Assembly (NCBI GenBank): GCA_020200155.1
Contig: JAIVJG010000206.1
Location: 1 to 39,957, forward strand
Source: Acidobacteriota bacterium
GTDB lineage: Bacteria; Acidobacteriota; Blastocatellia; Pyrinomonadales; Pyrinomonadaceae
Direction: 5' to 3'
DNA length: 39,957 nt
Numbering within the stretch: position 1 is the stretch's first letter; the number at the start of each line of letters is the position of its first letter. A program made the translations under genes and the position numbers. Below the pieces are notes generated by a model. That model worked only from the letters and a program-made list of their open reading frames with translations. It was not told the origin of the DNA and ran no database searches. Below are positions 31,169 through 39,957 of this stretch, piece after piece.

Positions 31169-31196
31169 AATGTAGCACCTCCTTTTTCCGCGTCAA
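31169..31196 (-). promoter_or_regulatory. Candidate promoter for the HbpS-like gene
   Basis: Minus-strand TTGACG and TACATT with a 16-base spacer, 51 bases before the ATG at 31118. It lies in the 220-bp divergent gap to the barrel gene. A weaker plus-strand candidate (TTGCCT at 31282, CTACAA at 31305) exists for the barrel gene. Confidence 0.45.
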
Positions 31197-31338
31197 GTTT
31201 TTCCTTGCCGGTCGAATAAAGCTCGCGCGCACGGGCTTCGCGCACTCCGCTATCAATCCAGCCCGCGCGGGAATAATTTTATTGCCTCCGGTACATTCGC
31301 CGTGCTACAAGGCTCGTACCTTGCACCCGCGTGAACGA

Positions 31339-33594
31339 ATGACCCGAATCTTTCACAGAAGAAGGATGCGACCTACTTTTCTTCGACTGGAAGCGCCTAC
31401 GGCACGACGGTTGTCGCGGAGGCCGGGCGTGCCCTCACTCTCTTCAGGATTTCGCCTGCCGTGTCTGGCGCTTCTTCTTCTCCTCGTCTCCGCACCGTGC
31501 GTTTACGGACAGGGGCGTGGGCATCTGGCGGGTAAAGTCCGGGAACCCGGCGATGCGGCAACAACTCCGGCGGGCGGCGTTGAAGTCGTGGCCGTCAATC
31601 AAGTGAACGGGCGGATTTTTCGCGCACGCGCAAGGCCGGACGGCAGCTACGTCCTTGAACTTCCCGCAGGCGCGTACCGCGTGAGCCTCAAAGCTCCCGC
31701 GAAAGCTAATTTCGTGAGCGGCGGGAAGTACGGCCCGCTCGCACTGCCGCGCGGCGCATTCGTCGAAAACATCTCCGTCGAGGCGGGCAAGGAAACCGCG
31801 CTCGATATTCCACTGGCGAAGAGCGAGCCTCAACCCTCCGCTCAAACTGCGCGCGTCGTCCCGAAGGCCGCCGGGAATGAACGTCCGCTCGGCCACGCAG
31901 GCGCTTCGAGCGTCGAGACCGAAGCGCCGACGAGGGCTGGCCGCGTGCCCATGCGCGACCGCTGGCGAATTGGCTTTCCCGAATACGAACGCTACGGCAG
32001 CGTCGCCGCCGGGCGCGACATTCCTTTCAAGAAAGGCCACTGGTACGACCCCTACAACCAGAACGTCTTCAAAGGCGACTATCCGATCTTCGGCCAGCAC
32101 GTTTTTATGATCCTGTCCGGCGTCAGCAACACTGTCGTCCAGCAGCAGCGCACGCCCACGCCCTCGAACGTCAGCAGCGCACGCCCCGCGAGCGCCGAGT
32201 TCTTCGGCAAGCCGGAAGTCCTCGCCGCAAGCGAGCTTTTGCAGTTCACCTTCGAGATGTTCAGCGGCGACACCTCGTTCAAGCCTCGCTCATGGGCGAT
32301 TAAAATTTCGCCGACCTTCAGCATGCCGAACTACGTGCGCGCACGCGAGACCGGCATCGTCAACATTGACCCTCGTCGCGGCACTTCACGCACCGACACG
32401 CAATTCTCCCTCGAAGAAGCCTTCGCCGAAGTGAAGCTTGAAGACGTGAACGCGAACTACGATTTCATCTCCCTGCGCGCAGGCATACAGCCTTTCGTCT
32501 CGGACTTTCGCGGCTTCATCTACACCGACAACAACCTCGGCGTGCGCGTCTTCGGAGGCTTCGGCAACAATCGCTACCAATTCAACCTCGCCTACTTCGC
32601 GCAGCTTGAGAAGGACACGAACAGCGGCCTCAATCGTTTTCGTCGCCGGCGGCAAAACGTCTACGTCGCGAATATTTTTCGACAGGATTTTCTGGCGAAG
32701 GGCTACACGGGCCAGTTGAGCTTTCATTTCAACGACGACCGGCGCGGCGTCGAGTTCGACCGCAACGGCTTTCAGGTTCGTCCCGCCGTCATCGGCGACG
32801 CGCGGCCACACTCCATCAAAGTCGGCTATCTCGGATTTTCAGGCGACGGCCACGTCGGGCGTCTGAACCTTTCCAACTCTTACTACTTCGCGCTCGGCAG
32901 CGATTCGCGCAACCCCGTTGCCGGTCGCAGCACGCGCGTCCGTTCGCACATGGCCGCCGTCGAGGCTTCCGTTGATAAAGACTTCATGCGCTTGCGCGGT
33001 TCGTTCTTCTTCGCCTCCGGCGACAGGAATCCGACCGACGGCAAAGCGACGGGCTTCGACTCCATCCTCGACGATCCGAACTTCGCCGGCGGGCAGTTCT
33101 CTTTCTGGAATCGCGTCGGCATCCCGCTCGCCGGAACCAACGTCGGACTGGTGCAGCCGCTCAGCCTTCTTCCAAGTTTACGCAGCAGCAAAATTCAGGG
33201 ACAGGCCAACTTCGTCAATCCCGGCATACTGATCTACAACGCCGGCTTCGACATCGAAGTCACGCAGCGCGTCAAAGCCGTCTTCAATTTTAACCACCTG
33301 CGCTTTCATCGCACCGAGCCGCTTGAGTACGTGCTGTTTCAGAATCACATCCGTCACGACATAGGGCAGGACTTCAGCCTTGGCATCGCATACAGGCCGT
33401 TGCTCATCAACAACGTCACGCTGACCTTCGGCGCTTCGACGCTCAGTCCGGGGCGCGGCTTCCGCGACATCTACACAGATCGAACGCGCAACTGCCCGCC
33501 GAACGTCCGCGACTTCTGCGCGCCCGATGGAATTGTCATTGATCCGAAGAAACCTTTGTACGCGCTTTTCGCGCAGGCCAGATTTGTTTTTTAG
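31339..33594 (+). CDS. Outer-membrane beta-barrel with regulatory-like N-terminal domain
   Basis: About 751 residues from ATG 31339; upstream codons in the ORF track are antisense to the HbpS-like gene. A basic leader and hydrophobic segment (LPCLALLLLLVSAPCVYGQG) form the signal peptide. A carboxypeptidase-regulatory-like domain follows at about 60-165 (LAGKVREPGDAATTPAGGVEVVAVNQ, PDGSYVLELPAGAYRVSLKAP). From about 200 on, alternating aromatic/polar strands with many glycine and asparagine turns (RYQFNLAYFAQLEKD, GQLSFHFNDDRRGVEFDR, KAVFNFNHLRFHR) end in LFAQARFVF, with the terminal phenylalanine expected of BAM-assembled barrels. The stop is directly followed by the ATG of the decahaem cytochrome gene, so the two are made together. 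Inference: the porin sheath of a porin-cytochrome conduit. Confidence 0.85.
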   Translation: MTRIFHRRRMRPTFLRLEAPTARRLSRRPGVPSLSSGFRLPCLALLLLLVSAPCVYGQGRGHLAGKVREPGDAATTPAGGVEVVAVNQVNGRIFRARARPDGSYVLELPAGAYRVSLKAPAKANFVSGGKYGPLALPRGAFVENISVEAGKETALDIPLAKSEPQPSAQTARVVPKAAGNERPLGHAGASSVETEAPTRAGRVPMRDRWRIGFPEYERYGSVAAGRDIPFKKGHWYDPYNQNVFKGDYPIFGQHVFMILSGVSNTVVQQQRTPTPSNVSSARPASAEFFGKPEVLAASELLQFTFEMFSGDTSFKPRSWAIKISPTFSMPNYVRARETGIVNIDPRRGTSRTDTQFSLEEAFAEVKLEDVNANYDFISLRAGIQPFVSDFRGFIYTDNNLGVRVFGGFGNNRYQFNLAYFAQLEKDTNSGLNRFRRRRQNVYVANIFRQDFLAKGYTGQLSFHFNDDRRGVEFDRNGFQVRPAVIGDARPHSIKVGYLGFSGDGHVGRLNLSNSYYFALGSDSRNPVAGRSTRVRSHMAAVEASVDKDFMRLRGSFFFASGDRNPTDGKATGFDSILDDPNFAGGQFSFWNRVGIPLAGTNVGLVQPLSLLPSLRSSKIQGQANFVNPGILIYNAGFDIEVTQRVKAVFNFNHLRFHRTEPLEYVLFQNHIRHDIGQDFSLGIAYRPLLINNVTLTFGASTLSPGRGFRDIYTDRTRNCPPNVRDFCAPDGIVIDPKKPLYALFAQARFVF

Positions 33595-36500
33595 ATGAAC
33601 ACCATGCAGCCACACGGACGGAAGGCGCGAAGAGAAAGAGTTGGAGACTGGATGCGACGGTTTAATTACATCGAAAGCGTCAAGCTTTTCTTTTTCCTCT
33701 CGGCTCTCTGCGCCGTGCTCGCGCTGAATCTGAACGGTGCCGGCTTCGCCGCCGGGAGCGACGAGGCGAAGCCTGCCCGGACGAGTGAGAAGAGTTTCAG
33801 CACAATAGCGCGGTCGCCGCTTGAGCCGGTCGCCGCGCACTCTCGCCGCACGCAAGCGCCCAGCGCCGGTGCGTCTCAGGCACGCGCGAACGAGCCGCAG
33901 GCGGAAGGCTGCATCAGTTGCCACGGGCAGACCGAGCCGATGCACAGGACGCGCGACGGCAAGCTCAAAGATGACGGCACGGATGCTCAGAATCTGACCT
34001 GCACGTCGTGCCACGGCGGCAATCCTTTCGCGCGGATTGACGGAGCGGCAGGGACGGCAAGTATTCGAGCGCCAATCCTGAGCGCACCAACGCACTGCTC
34101 GCCGCAGAGAGCCGCGAGTTCGTCCGCTTCGTCAACCCCGGCGACCTGCGCGTCGCAGACCTGACGTGCAGCTCAAACGGCTGCCACGTCAGCGAAGTGC
34201 GTGCCGCGTCGAGCAGCATGATGCGGCACGGCGCGATGCTCTGGGGCGCGGCGCTCTACAATAACGGCGGCTACCCTCTGAAGGATACGCGCTTCGGCGA
34301 GAGCTACGGCGAAGCGACGGGTGCGCCCGAAAGAATCATCCAGATGCCGCAGCCTTCTCCCGCCACGCGACGCTGGATGGGCGTGCTCGATTTCCTCGAT
34401 CCGCTGCCGCGTTGGGAAATCTCGCAGCCCGGCAACGTCCTGCGCGTCTTCGAGCGCGGCGGCAAGCGACGACTCGAAGTCGGTTTGCCCGACCGCGAAG
34501 AAGAACCCGGCAAGCCGGACAAGGGCTTGAGCGCACGCGGCTTCGGCACGCTGCAACGCACAGACCCCGTCTACCTCGGCATCCAAAAGACGCGCCTGCT
34601 CGACCCGACGCTCAACTTCCTCGGCACGAACGACCACGCCGGAGATTACCGCTCGTCCGGCTGCACGGCCTGCCACGTCGTCTACGCCAACGATACGAGC
34701 GTTATCCATTCGAGTCCGGTCTGGGCGCAGTTCGGCAACCGCGGGACGACCGCGACCGGCGATGAGCAACTCAAAGTAAAGAAAGATGAGCCGGGGCATC
34801 CCATCCGTCACCAGTTCACCAACCAGATTCCCACTTCGCAGTGCATGACCTGCCACATGCATCCCGGCACGAACATGTTGGCGACTTTTCTTGGGCTGAC
34901 TTGGTGGGATAACGAGACAGATGCGAAAGCGGCGGGCATGTATCCACATAAGCAACGCGATATTTCTTCCGAGGAAGAATACGCAAAACTTGATCGCAAC
35001 CCGGAGGGCGCGTCTGTGCGCGGCAACTGGTCGAATCCTGATTTTCTCAGGAAGACCGGCACCGGAGAAATTAACGCGAAGATGGAGCGCACGCAGTTCG
35101 CGGATTTTCACGGCCACGGCTGGCTCTACCGCGCGGTCTTCAGGAAAGACAGGGAAGGCCACCTGCTCGACACGAACGGCGACCGCGTGAAGGATGCGAG
35201 CGCGTCGAAACTCAAAGAGGCTGTCGAGTATCGAGACACGGACAACGACGACGCGACCGGCCCGCAGCCCGGCGTGCCCGTCCATCTCAAAGACATACAT
35301 CTTGAGAAGGGTATGCACTGCGTTGACTGCCACTTCCAACAGGACGCGCACGGCAACGGCATTCTCTACAACGAGCCGCGCGCCGCCATTGAGATTGACT
35401 GCATAGACTGTCACGGCACGATCAGTGCGCCCGCCACGCTCGTCACCTCCGGCCCGGCCTCCGGCCTCAATCTCGCAGACCCATCGGAGGGTCAGAGCGA
35501 GAGGGACGGCAACTATCAAAAAGGCAAGGGCCGAAATCTCGCCAGCGTCCGCGAGTTGAAAACTCCTTTCACGCGCATGAGCGGCGGGCGCGCCGTGCCC
35601 ATTCCCGTCTTCCAGAGAATCGAAAGAGATGTGGATAAACAGGACTCCACGGGAAAACAGGTGAAACTCCACGCGGGCGACATTATCCAAAACTCTCTGA
35701 TCGAGCCGGGGCGCTGGTGGCGCGTCAAGCAGACAGCCTACACTGTCACAAAGACGCAGGGGCACGAGCAGGATTACAACTGGCGCTCGGCCTACGCCAA
35801 GACCGTCCGCATCAATGACGACAAGATGGAAACGTGGGGCGACGTGCCCGCCGACGAGCGCAAACTCGCGCACGACAACAGCCGCATGACCTGCTATGCC
35901 TGCCACTCTTCGTGGATGACGAGCTGCTTCGGCTGCCATCTCTCGATGCGCGCCAACGCAAAGATGCCCAACCGCCATAACGAGGGCGATCTTTCGCGCA
36001 ACTTCACCACGTACAACTATCAAGTGCTGCGCGACGACGTGTTCATGCTCGGCGTGGACGGCACCGTCACGGGCCACCGCATCGCGCCCGTGCGCTCGTC
36101 TTCCGCCGTCATCGTCAGCTCGCAAAATCAAAACCGCGAGTGGATTTACTCGCAGCAGCAAACCGTCTCAGCCGAAGGCTTCGCCGGGCAGGCTTTCAAC
36201 ACGCACGTCCCTCACACCGTCCGCGCGAAGGAGACGAAGACCTGCGCGGACTGCCACGTCTCCGAAAAGAAAGACAACAACGCCTGGATGGCGCAGATGC
36301 TTTTGCAGGGCACGAACTTCGTCAACTTCATGGGCCGCTACGTCTACGTCGCAGCCGGCGACGCGCTCGAAGCCGTCCCCGTCACGGAGCACGAAGAGCC
36401 GCAGGCCGTCTTCGGCAGCACGCTTCACGAAGTCGCCTATCCCGACAACTTCGCCGCCTTCGCCCGTCGCGGGCGCGAGTTGAAAGATTCATACGAGCAC

Positions 36501-37811
36501 GCCGGCAATCCGAAGGTGCTGGGAGTGCAACTGCGCGGTGAGTACGTTTGCGTGGCGGCAGGCGAAGGCGGCCTGCGCGTCTACGATGTCGCGCAGATTG
36601 ACCACAAGGGATTCTCCGAACGCATCACGACCGCGCCCGTCTCACGCTTCGGCCAAAAGTTTTGGGTAGACACAAAGTACGCTACCGCCGTCGCCGCGCC
36701 CTCGACGTTGGCGATTGACCCTGCGCGCCATCGTCTGACGGGCGACGGCAGATCAATTGATCCGGCGGAGGCGAAGCGCCTGTGGGACGCGTGGGAGAAA
36801 CTCCCCGCACAGGAGCGCGCGAGGAAGCCCGCGCCGCTCATCAACGAAGAGCAGCCGGTTCACCCGCTCTACGCATATCTCTACGTGGTGGATAAGTACG
36901 AAGGCTTGATTCTCGTCAACGCCGCGACGCTTCTGGACGGCGACCCGCTCAATAATTATCTGAAACGCGCCCTGACTTTTAATCCAGACGGCGTGCTCAA
37001 CGATGCCAACAACATCACCATCGCGGGCACGCGCGCATACATCACGACGAGCAGAGAGCTTGTCGTCGTCAACCTCGACGACCCGCTCAACCCGCGCATC
37101 GAAGCACGCATCGGCGCTCCCGAACTGAAGCGTCCCAACTCCGTCGCCGTCCAGTTCAGGTACGGCTTCGTCACGGACGAGGAAGGTCTGAAGGTGATAG
37201 ACCTGACCGATCCCGCACGCGCCTTCGTCGTCCGTGACGCGCACGTTCCACTCGCGCACGCGCGCGACGTGTACGTGGCGCGCACCTACGCATACGTGGC
37301 AAACGGGCCGGACGGCATCGCGATTGTTGATGTCAAACAGCCTGAGAGTTTGCGCCTCTACCAGAACTTCAACGCCGGAGGTGAATTGAACGACACGCGC
37401 CAGATAAAAGTGGCGATGACCAACGCCAGCCTCTTCGCCTACGTCGCCGACGGCAAAAACGGCCTCCGCATCCTTCAGTTGACCTCGCCGGAGACGATGC
37501 CGACCTACGCAGGATTCAGCCCTGCCCCCGAACCAAAACTGATCGCCACCTTCCGCACGCGCGGCGCGGCGCTCGCCGTCTCGAAAGGTCTCGACCGCGA
37601 CCGCGCGGTGGATGAGAGCGGCAACCAGTTGGCCGTCTTCGGGCGGCGCGGCGCGCGTCCATTCAACTTTGAAGAGATGCAACGCCTCTTCCTGCTCGAC
37701 GGAAAACTCCGCACCGTGCTCGACGTGGATGAGTTGAAAGAACCGCCTCCGCGTCTTCGCAACCCGACAACTGCGGCCACGAATGCGGCGAAGGTTGCAG
37801 GCCGGGATTAA
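33595..37811 (+). pseudogene. Decahaem c-type cytochrome with LVIVD-like propeller, frameshifted
   Basis: One gene of about 1400 codons read in two frames. The first frame (33595-about 34040) has a leader (VKLFFFLSALCAVLALNLNGAGFAAG) and haem sites CISCH and CTSCH. After a shift at about 34031-34062 the second frame continues with [34 protein letters not shown], then CSSNGCH (a CX4CH site), CTACH, CMTCH, CVDCH, CIDCH, CYACH, CFGCH and CADCH, giving nine CXXCH plus one CX4CH. From about residue 920 come six or more LVIVD-like blades (for example [26 protein letters not shown]). Length is one base short of a multiple of three. The ATG abuts the barrel gene stop. Inference: surface or barrel-inserted electron exit protein. 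A sequencing error is the simplest cause of the shift. Confidence 0.86.
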
Positions 37812-37890
37812 AGTTGGATTCTGATAGGAAACTCTGTGCTGATCGCTCGCGGCGGCTGAATGCGTGCGCGGGATTGAATGTTTGCACGTT

Positions 37891-38769
37891 TCAGCGGACT
37901 GCCTTCATCCACCCCACACACTTCTCTAGTTCAGCGCGCATCTCATCCGCAGACGCGTGATGTATGCGCCCGTGGCCGGGCAAGACCCACTCAAAACGGT
38001 AAGCCGGCAGGCGCTCCATCGAGCGCGTCTGCGCTTCCCACGAGTACCAGCATGTGCTTCTGAAAGCCGTCAGACACTCGCGCGTGGGCGACCACGCGAG
38101 GTGATCGCCCGTGAACAGGTACTTGTCTTTGTAGAGCAGAACCATGTGCCCGCGCGTGTGCCCCGGCGTCGGGATGATGACGAGGTCGTCGTCGAGTTGC
38201 GTTTCGTCTTCGCCCTCGACGATGCGCTCGACGCCGTGCCGGGCGGCGTTGTCGTCCGTGTGCATGACACGCTGCGCTCCGAATTTTTGTGCGAACTTCA
38301 CATGGTCGGCCACGTCGTCGCGGTGCGTGAGGAAGATTGTGCGGACGCCGCCGAGCGCATTAATCTTTTTGACCAACTGGCTGGCGTAGCGCGGCGAATC
38401 CACGAGCACGTTGCCGCCCTCTGCATCCGGGCGCACGATCAGGTAGCTCCACGCGCCGAAACTCGACTCGGCGGTGAAGCCGCAGAAGTAGATATTGGCG
38501 TCAATGAGTTCGGGGAAGGAATCAATGCCGATCCGCGCGTTGTGCCGCTCCGTCGCGCCGATTGACCCCGTCGGACACGCGACCAGCGACATCAACGCGC
38601 GTTTGATTTCCTCTGCCGTCGCCGGCTGGCGATAGACGCTCGACTGCTCGCCGTGGTCGCGGAACGTGTCGGGCGCAATCTGCCGGCAGGCGTCGCAATC
38701 AATGCACGTCTCGTCCACGAAAAAATCGCCGGCGATGTTCTCCGGCAAGCGCCGGGATGGGTCGGCCAT
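37891..38769 (-). CDS. Ferredoxin-MBL fold fusion hydrolase
   Basis: 292 residues from ATG 38769; a GTG at 38808 with AGGAG seven bases upstream is a serious alternative that would overlap the preceding gene by 35 bases. An N-terminal single-cluster ferredoxin-like part (CIDCDACRQIAPDTF ... CPTGSIG) is followed by a metallo-beta-lactamase fold: THRDDVADH (a variant of the THxHxDH metal motif), TPGHTRGHMVLLY, LFTGDHLAW and VLPGHGRIHH. Metal ligands for a dinuclear site are mostly present. The combination suggests a redox-linked hydrolase or oxidoreductase, perhaps flavodiiron-like without the flavodoxin. Substrate unknown. It lies four bases after the small-protein stop, so the two are probably co-transcribed. 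Confidence 0.88.
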   Translation of the reverse strand: MADPSRRLPENIAGDFFVDETCIDCDACRQIAPDTFRDHGEQSSVYRQPATAEEIKRALMSLVACPTGSIGATERHNARIGIDSFPELIDANIYFCGFTAESSFGAWSYLIVRPDAEGGNVLVDSPRYASQLVKKINALGGVRTIFLTHRDDVADHVKFAQKFGAQRVMHTDDNAARHGVERIVEGEDETQLDDDLVIIPTPGHTRGHMVLLYKDKYLFTGDHLAWSPTRECLTAFRSTCWYSWEAQTRSMERLPAYRFEWVLPGHGRIHHASADEMRAELEKCVGWMKAVR

Positions 38770-38773
38770 AACG

Positions 38774-38986
38774 TCACCGTTGCGACTCCCGCTGTTGCCG
38801 GCCCGCACGTCGAAGCTCCTCGGCGAAAGCTTGCAATCTCATCAGCTTCTCGAAGCGCTCCTCGACGGAGAGACGCAGGTTCTCGCGGAGCAAGGTGCGA
38901 TCCACGTCTTTCTTATAAGCCTCGATAACCGGGTCGTATGCGTCGTTGGCTTCGGTTCTCCCTGTAGATGCCATAATCTCCGACAT
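38774..38986 (-). CDS. Small helical protein of unknown function
   Basis: 70 residues from ATG 38986 (MSEIMASTGR), with AGGAGG 12 bases upstream and a perfect TATAAT further up. The body (DPVIEAYKKDVDRTLLRENLRLSVEERFEKLMRLQAFAEELRRAGRQQ) is charged and predicted all-helical, with an internal phrase RTLLRENLRLSVEERFEKLMRL that recalls a widespread family often found next to nucleotidyltransferase genes. No such partner is present here; the neighbour is the ferredoxin-MBL gene. A role as antitoxin or adaptor is speculation. A second ATG at 38974 is possible. Confidence 0.7.
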   Translation of the reverse strand: MSEIMASTGRTEANDAYDPVIEAYKKDVDRTLLRENLRLSVEERFEKLMRLQAFAEELRRAGRQQRESQR

Positions 38987-39013
38987 GCTGTCGCGCGTCC
39001 TCCTGATGCGAGG

Positions 39014-39019
39014 ATTATA
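39014..39019 (-). promoter_or_regulatory. Candidate -10 element for the small-protein/MBL unit
   Basis: Perfect TATAAT on the minus strand, 28 bases before the ATG at 38986, with an AGGAGG Shine-Dalgarno between. No clear -35 at standard spacing. Confidence 0.4.
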
Positions 39020-39058
39020 ACATCTCAATCAATCGCCACAGGTCGCGACAAGCATCCT

Positions 39059-39957
39059 TCACTTCCCCAATCCGTCAATCAGTATTTCGGATAGCCGCGA
39101 CATCAGCAGCAGGGCCGGGTTGTCGGGCGTCCAGTTCGCTTCGGGCATGTCGTCGCAGGTAATCGCGAGCGCGATGCGCCCGCGCGGGTGGTAGATAATG
39201 CCGACGTTGCTGCGGAGCGCGTCGAGCGCGCCGGACTTCGTCGCGGCGGGGATTTTCCAGAGTCCGCGCCAGATGCCTTCGCGACCCTGCTCCCGCTTCA
39301 TCAGGTCGAGCATGTCTTTCGAGACGGAGGGACTGGCGATCTCGCCCCGCTCAAGTTTTTCCAACAGCATGACCATCTCGTGCGGTGTGCTGCGCCCCAG
39401 CCCGAAGCGCTTGTTCTCCGCCTTCTTCCCCTCCTCGCTGTCGCCGCCTCCGCTGATCTTCCGCATCGAACGCGTCTCGGTGAAGCCGAGCGAACTCATG
39501 CGCGCGTTGACCGCGTCGGTGCTCAGGTAGTCGAGCACAAGGTTGGTCGCAGTGTTGTCGCTTAACGTCATCATCAGCGTGACGGCGTCGCGCAGTGTCA
39601 GTCGCAGCCCGTCCGCGAACTCCGGCAGGATGCCTGCGCCGCTGACCTTCTTCTCTTTCGTCAACACAAGCTCGTCCGTCCACTTCGCCTTGCCTTCGGC
39701 GACGCGCGCGAACGCTTCGACCATTATCGCGACTTTGATGGTGCTGGCCGTCCGCACGCGCTCGTCGCCGCCGAGCGTGTACGTCGCGCCCGTGTCGAGA
39801 TTCTTCGCGTAGAGCCAGACGTTGCCGTTGAAGCCCGCGACCTCCGCGCGGACACGCCTGTCCAGCCACGCGGGCGGCGCGTGCGCGGCGGCTTTCGCTG
39901 GCAGTTCTTTGCTCATCCCGCCCGGCGCTGTTGTGCTCTGTGCCCTCACACCGAGCG
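39059..39957 (-). CDS. Serine beta-lactamase-like hydrolase (5' partial)
   Basis: Class A beta-lactamase/transpeptidase-like serine hydrolase. The frame is open to the window edge: codons before the ORF-track GTG (LGV-RAQS) look like the end of a signal peptide, so the true start lies outside. The SxxK motif is STIK in VRTASTIKVAIMVEAF, the SDN motif is TLSDNTATNLVLDYL, and the KTG-equivalent is KSG in PAATKSGALDALRSN. A clear ExxLN (Glu166) element of class A lactamases was not found, so true antibiotic hydrolysis is uncertain, and a cell-wall or other serine hydrolase role is possible. Ends 72 bases upstream of the small-protein start on the same strand. Confidence 0.85.
   Translation of the reverse strand, partial: LGVRAQSTTAPGGMSKELPAKAAAHAPPAWLDRRVRAEVAGFNGNVWLYAKNLDTGATYTLGGDERVRTASTIKVAIMVEAFARVAEGKAKWTDELVLTKEKKVSGAGILPEFADGLRLTLRDAVTLMMTLSDNTATNLVLDYLSTDAVNARMSSLGFTETRSMRKISGGGDSEEGKKAENKRFGLGRSTPHEMVMLLEKLERGEIASPSVSKDMLDLMKREQGREGIWRGLWKIPAATKSGALDALRSNVGIIYHPRGRIALAITCDDMPEANWTPDNPALLLMSRLSEILIDGLGK

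Noticed and set aside
34173-36161. 662-residue minus-strand ORF across the decahaem cytochrome
   Set aside because: It is the antisense of a conserved, haem-motif-bearing protein in a GC-rich genome. Its composition is Val/Arg/Ala/His-rich with no recognisable domain.
37812-37890. Possible terminator between the decahaem cytochrome and the MBL gene
   Set aside because: Only a 5-bp stem (CGTGC/GCACG) with a long loop and no T-run was found.
39059-39957. Calling the last gene an antibiotic-resistance beta-lactamase
   Set aside because: SxxK, SDN and KSG motifs are present but no Glu166 ExxLN element was found, so resistance cannot be claimed.
1-39957. CRISPR array, tRNA, rRNA, IS element or prophage
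   Set aside because: No regularly spaced repeats, tRNA-like cloverleaf, transposase or phage structural gene was noticed on either strand.

Overview
The window reads as a GC-rich bacterial chromosome segment with dense, often overlapping genes. Gene content fits an Acidobacteriota-type organism (perhaps Blastocatellia-like). The reasons are an Nuo-type complex I, several multihaem c-type cytochromes matured by System II (ResB/CcsA), HbpS-like haem-binding domains and many outer-membrane/periplasmic proteins with carboxypeptidase-regulatory-like domains. The taxonomic guess rests on style of content only and is not proven by the sequence. No tRNA, rRNA, CRISPR array, transposase or phage gene was seen.

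Layout. (1) 1-4.9 kb, + strand: end of a complex I operon (nuoM, a TlpA-like thioredoxin, a broken nuoN), an unrecognised gene and a class I glutamine-amidotransferase-like gene. (2) 4.9-7.8 kb: molybdate ABC transporter, with modA divergent from modB-modC. (3) 7.9-10.8 kb, - strand: an operon of a circularly permuted ATP-grasp protein, a PilZ protein and a GCS2-type carboxylate-amine ligase. (4) 10.9-14.4 kb, - strand: ECF sigma factor, zinc-finger anti-sigma factor and a trypsin-fold/PDZ protein that has lost the protease serine, closed by a terminator. (5) 14.8-20.3 kb, + strand: a fusion of two cNMP-binding domains, a four-cluster ferredoxin and a membrane b-type domain; an FHA-TM-heptahaem cytochrome; and a membrane-anchored 4Fe-4S/FAD pyridine-nucleotide oxidoreductase, closed by a strong terminator. 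(6) 20.4-28.1 kb, - strand: resB-ccsA-TPR-regulatory-like domain-two large cytochromes c, then a consensus promoter and two small exported proteins. (7) 28.3-37.8 kb: a TPR protein, an HbpS-like secreted protein, and a translationally linked outer-membrane barrel plus decahaem/LVIVD-propeller cytochrome. (8) 37.9 kb to the end, - strand: a ferredoxin-MBL protein, a small protein and a partial serine beta-lactamase-like hydrolase.

How the parts may work together: regions 5-7 look like one electron-transfer island. By inference, the cNMP/FHA-equipped inner-membrane proteins would feed electrons from quinol or NAD(P)H to periplasmic cytochromes and then to the barrel-cytochrome pair at the outer membrane, while ResB/CcsA attach the haems. 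I count 35 CXXCH haem sites plus one CX4CH and one CX6CH across five proteins. This regulatory-domain-bearing island is the strongest candidate for a poorly described system.

Caution: seven genes are broken. nuoN and resB lack an internal stretch and change frame, the HbpS-like gene loses its end, and four genes have single-base-type frameshifts. So many lesions in 40 kb, in genes that otherwise look intact, suggest assembly or sequencing error as much as true decay. Read-level evidence is needed to decide.
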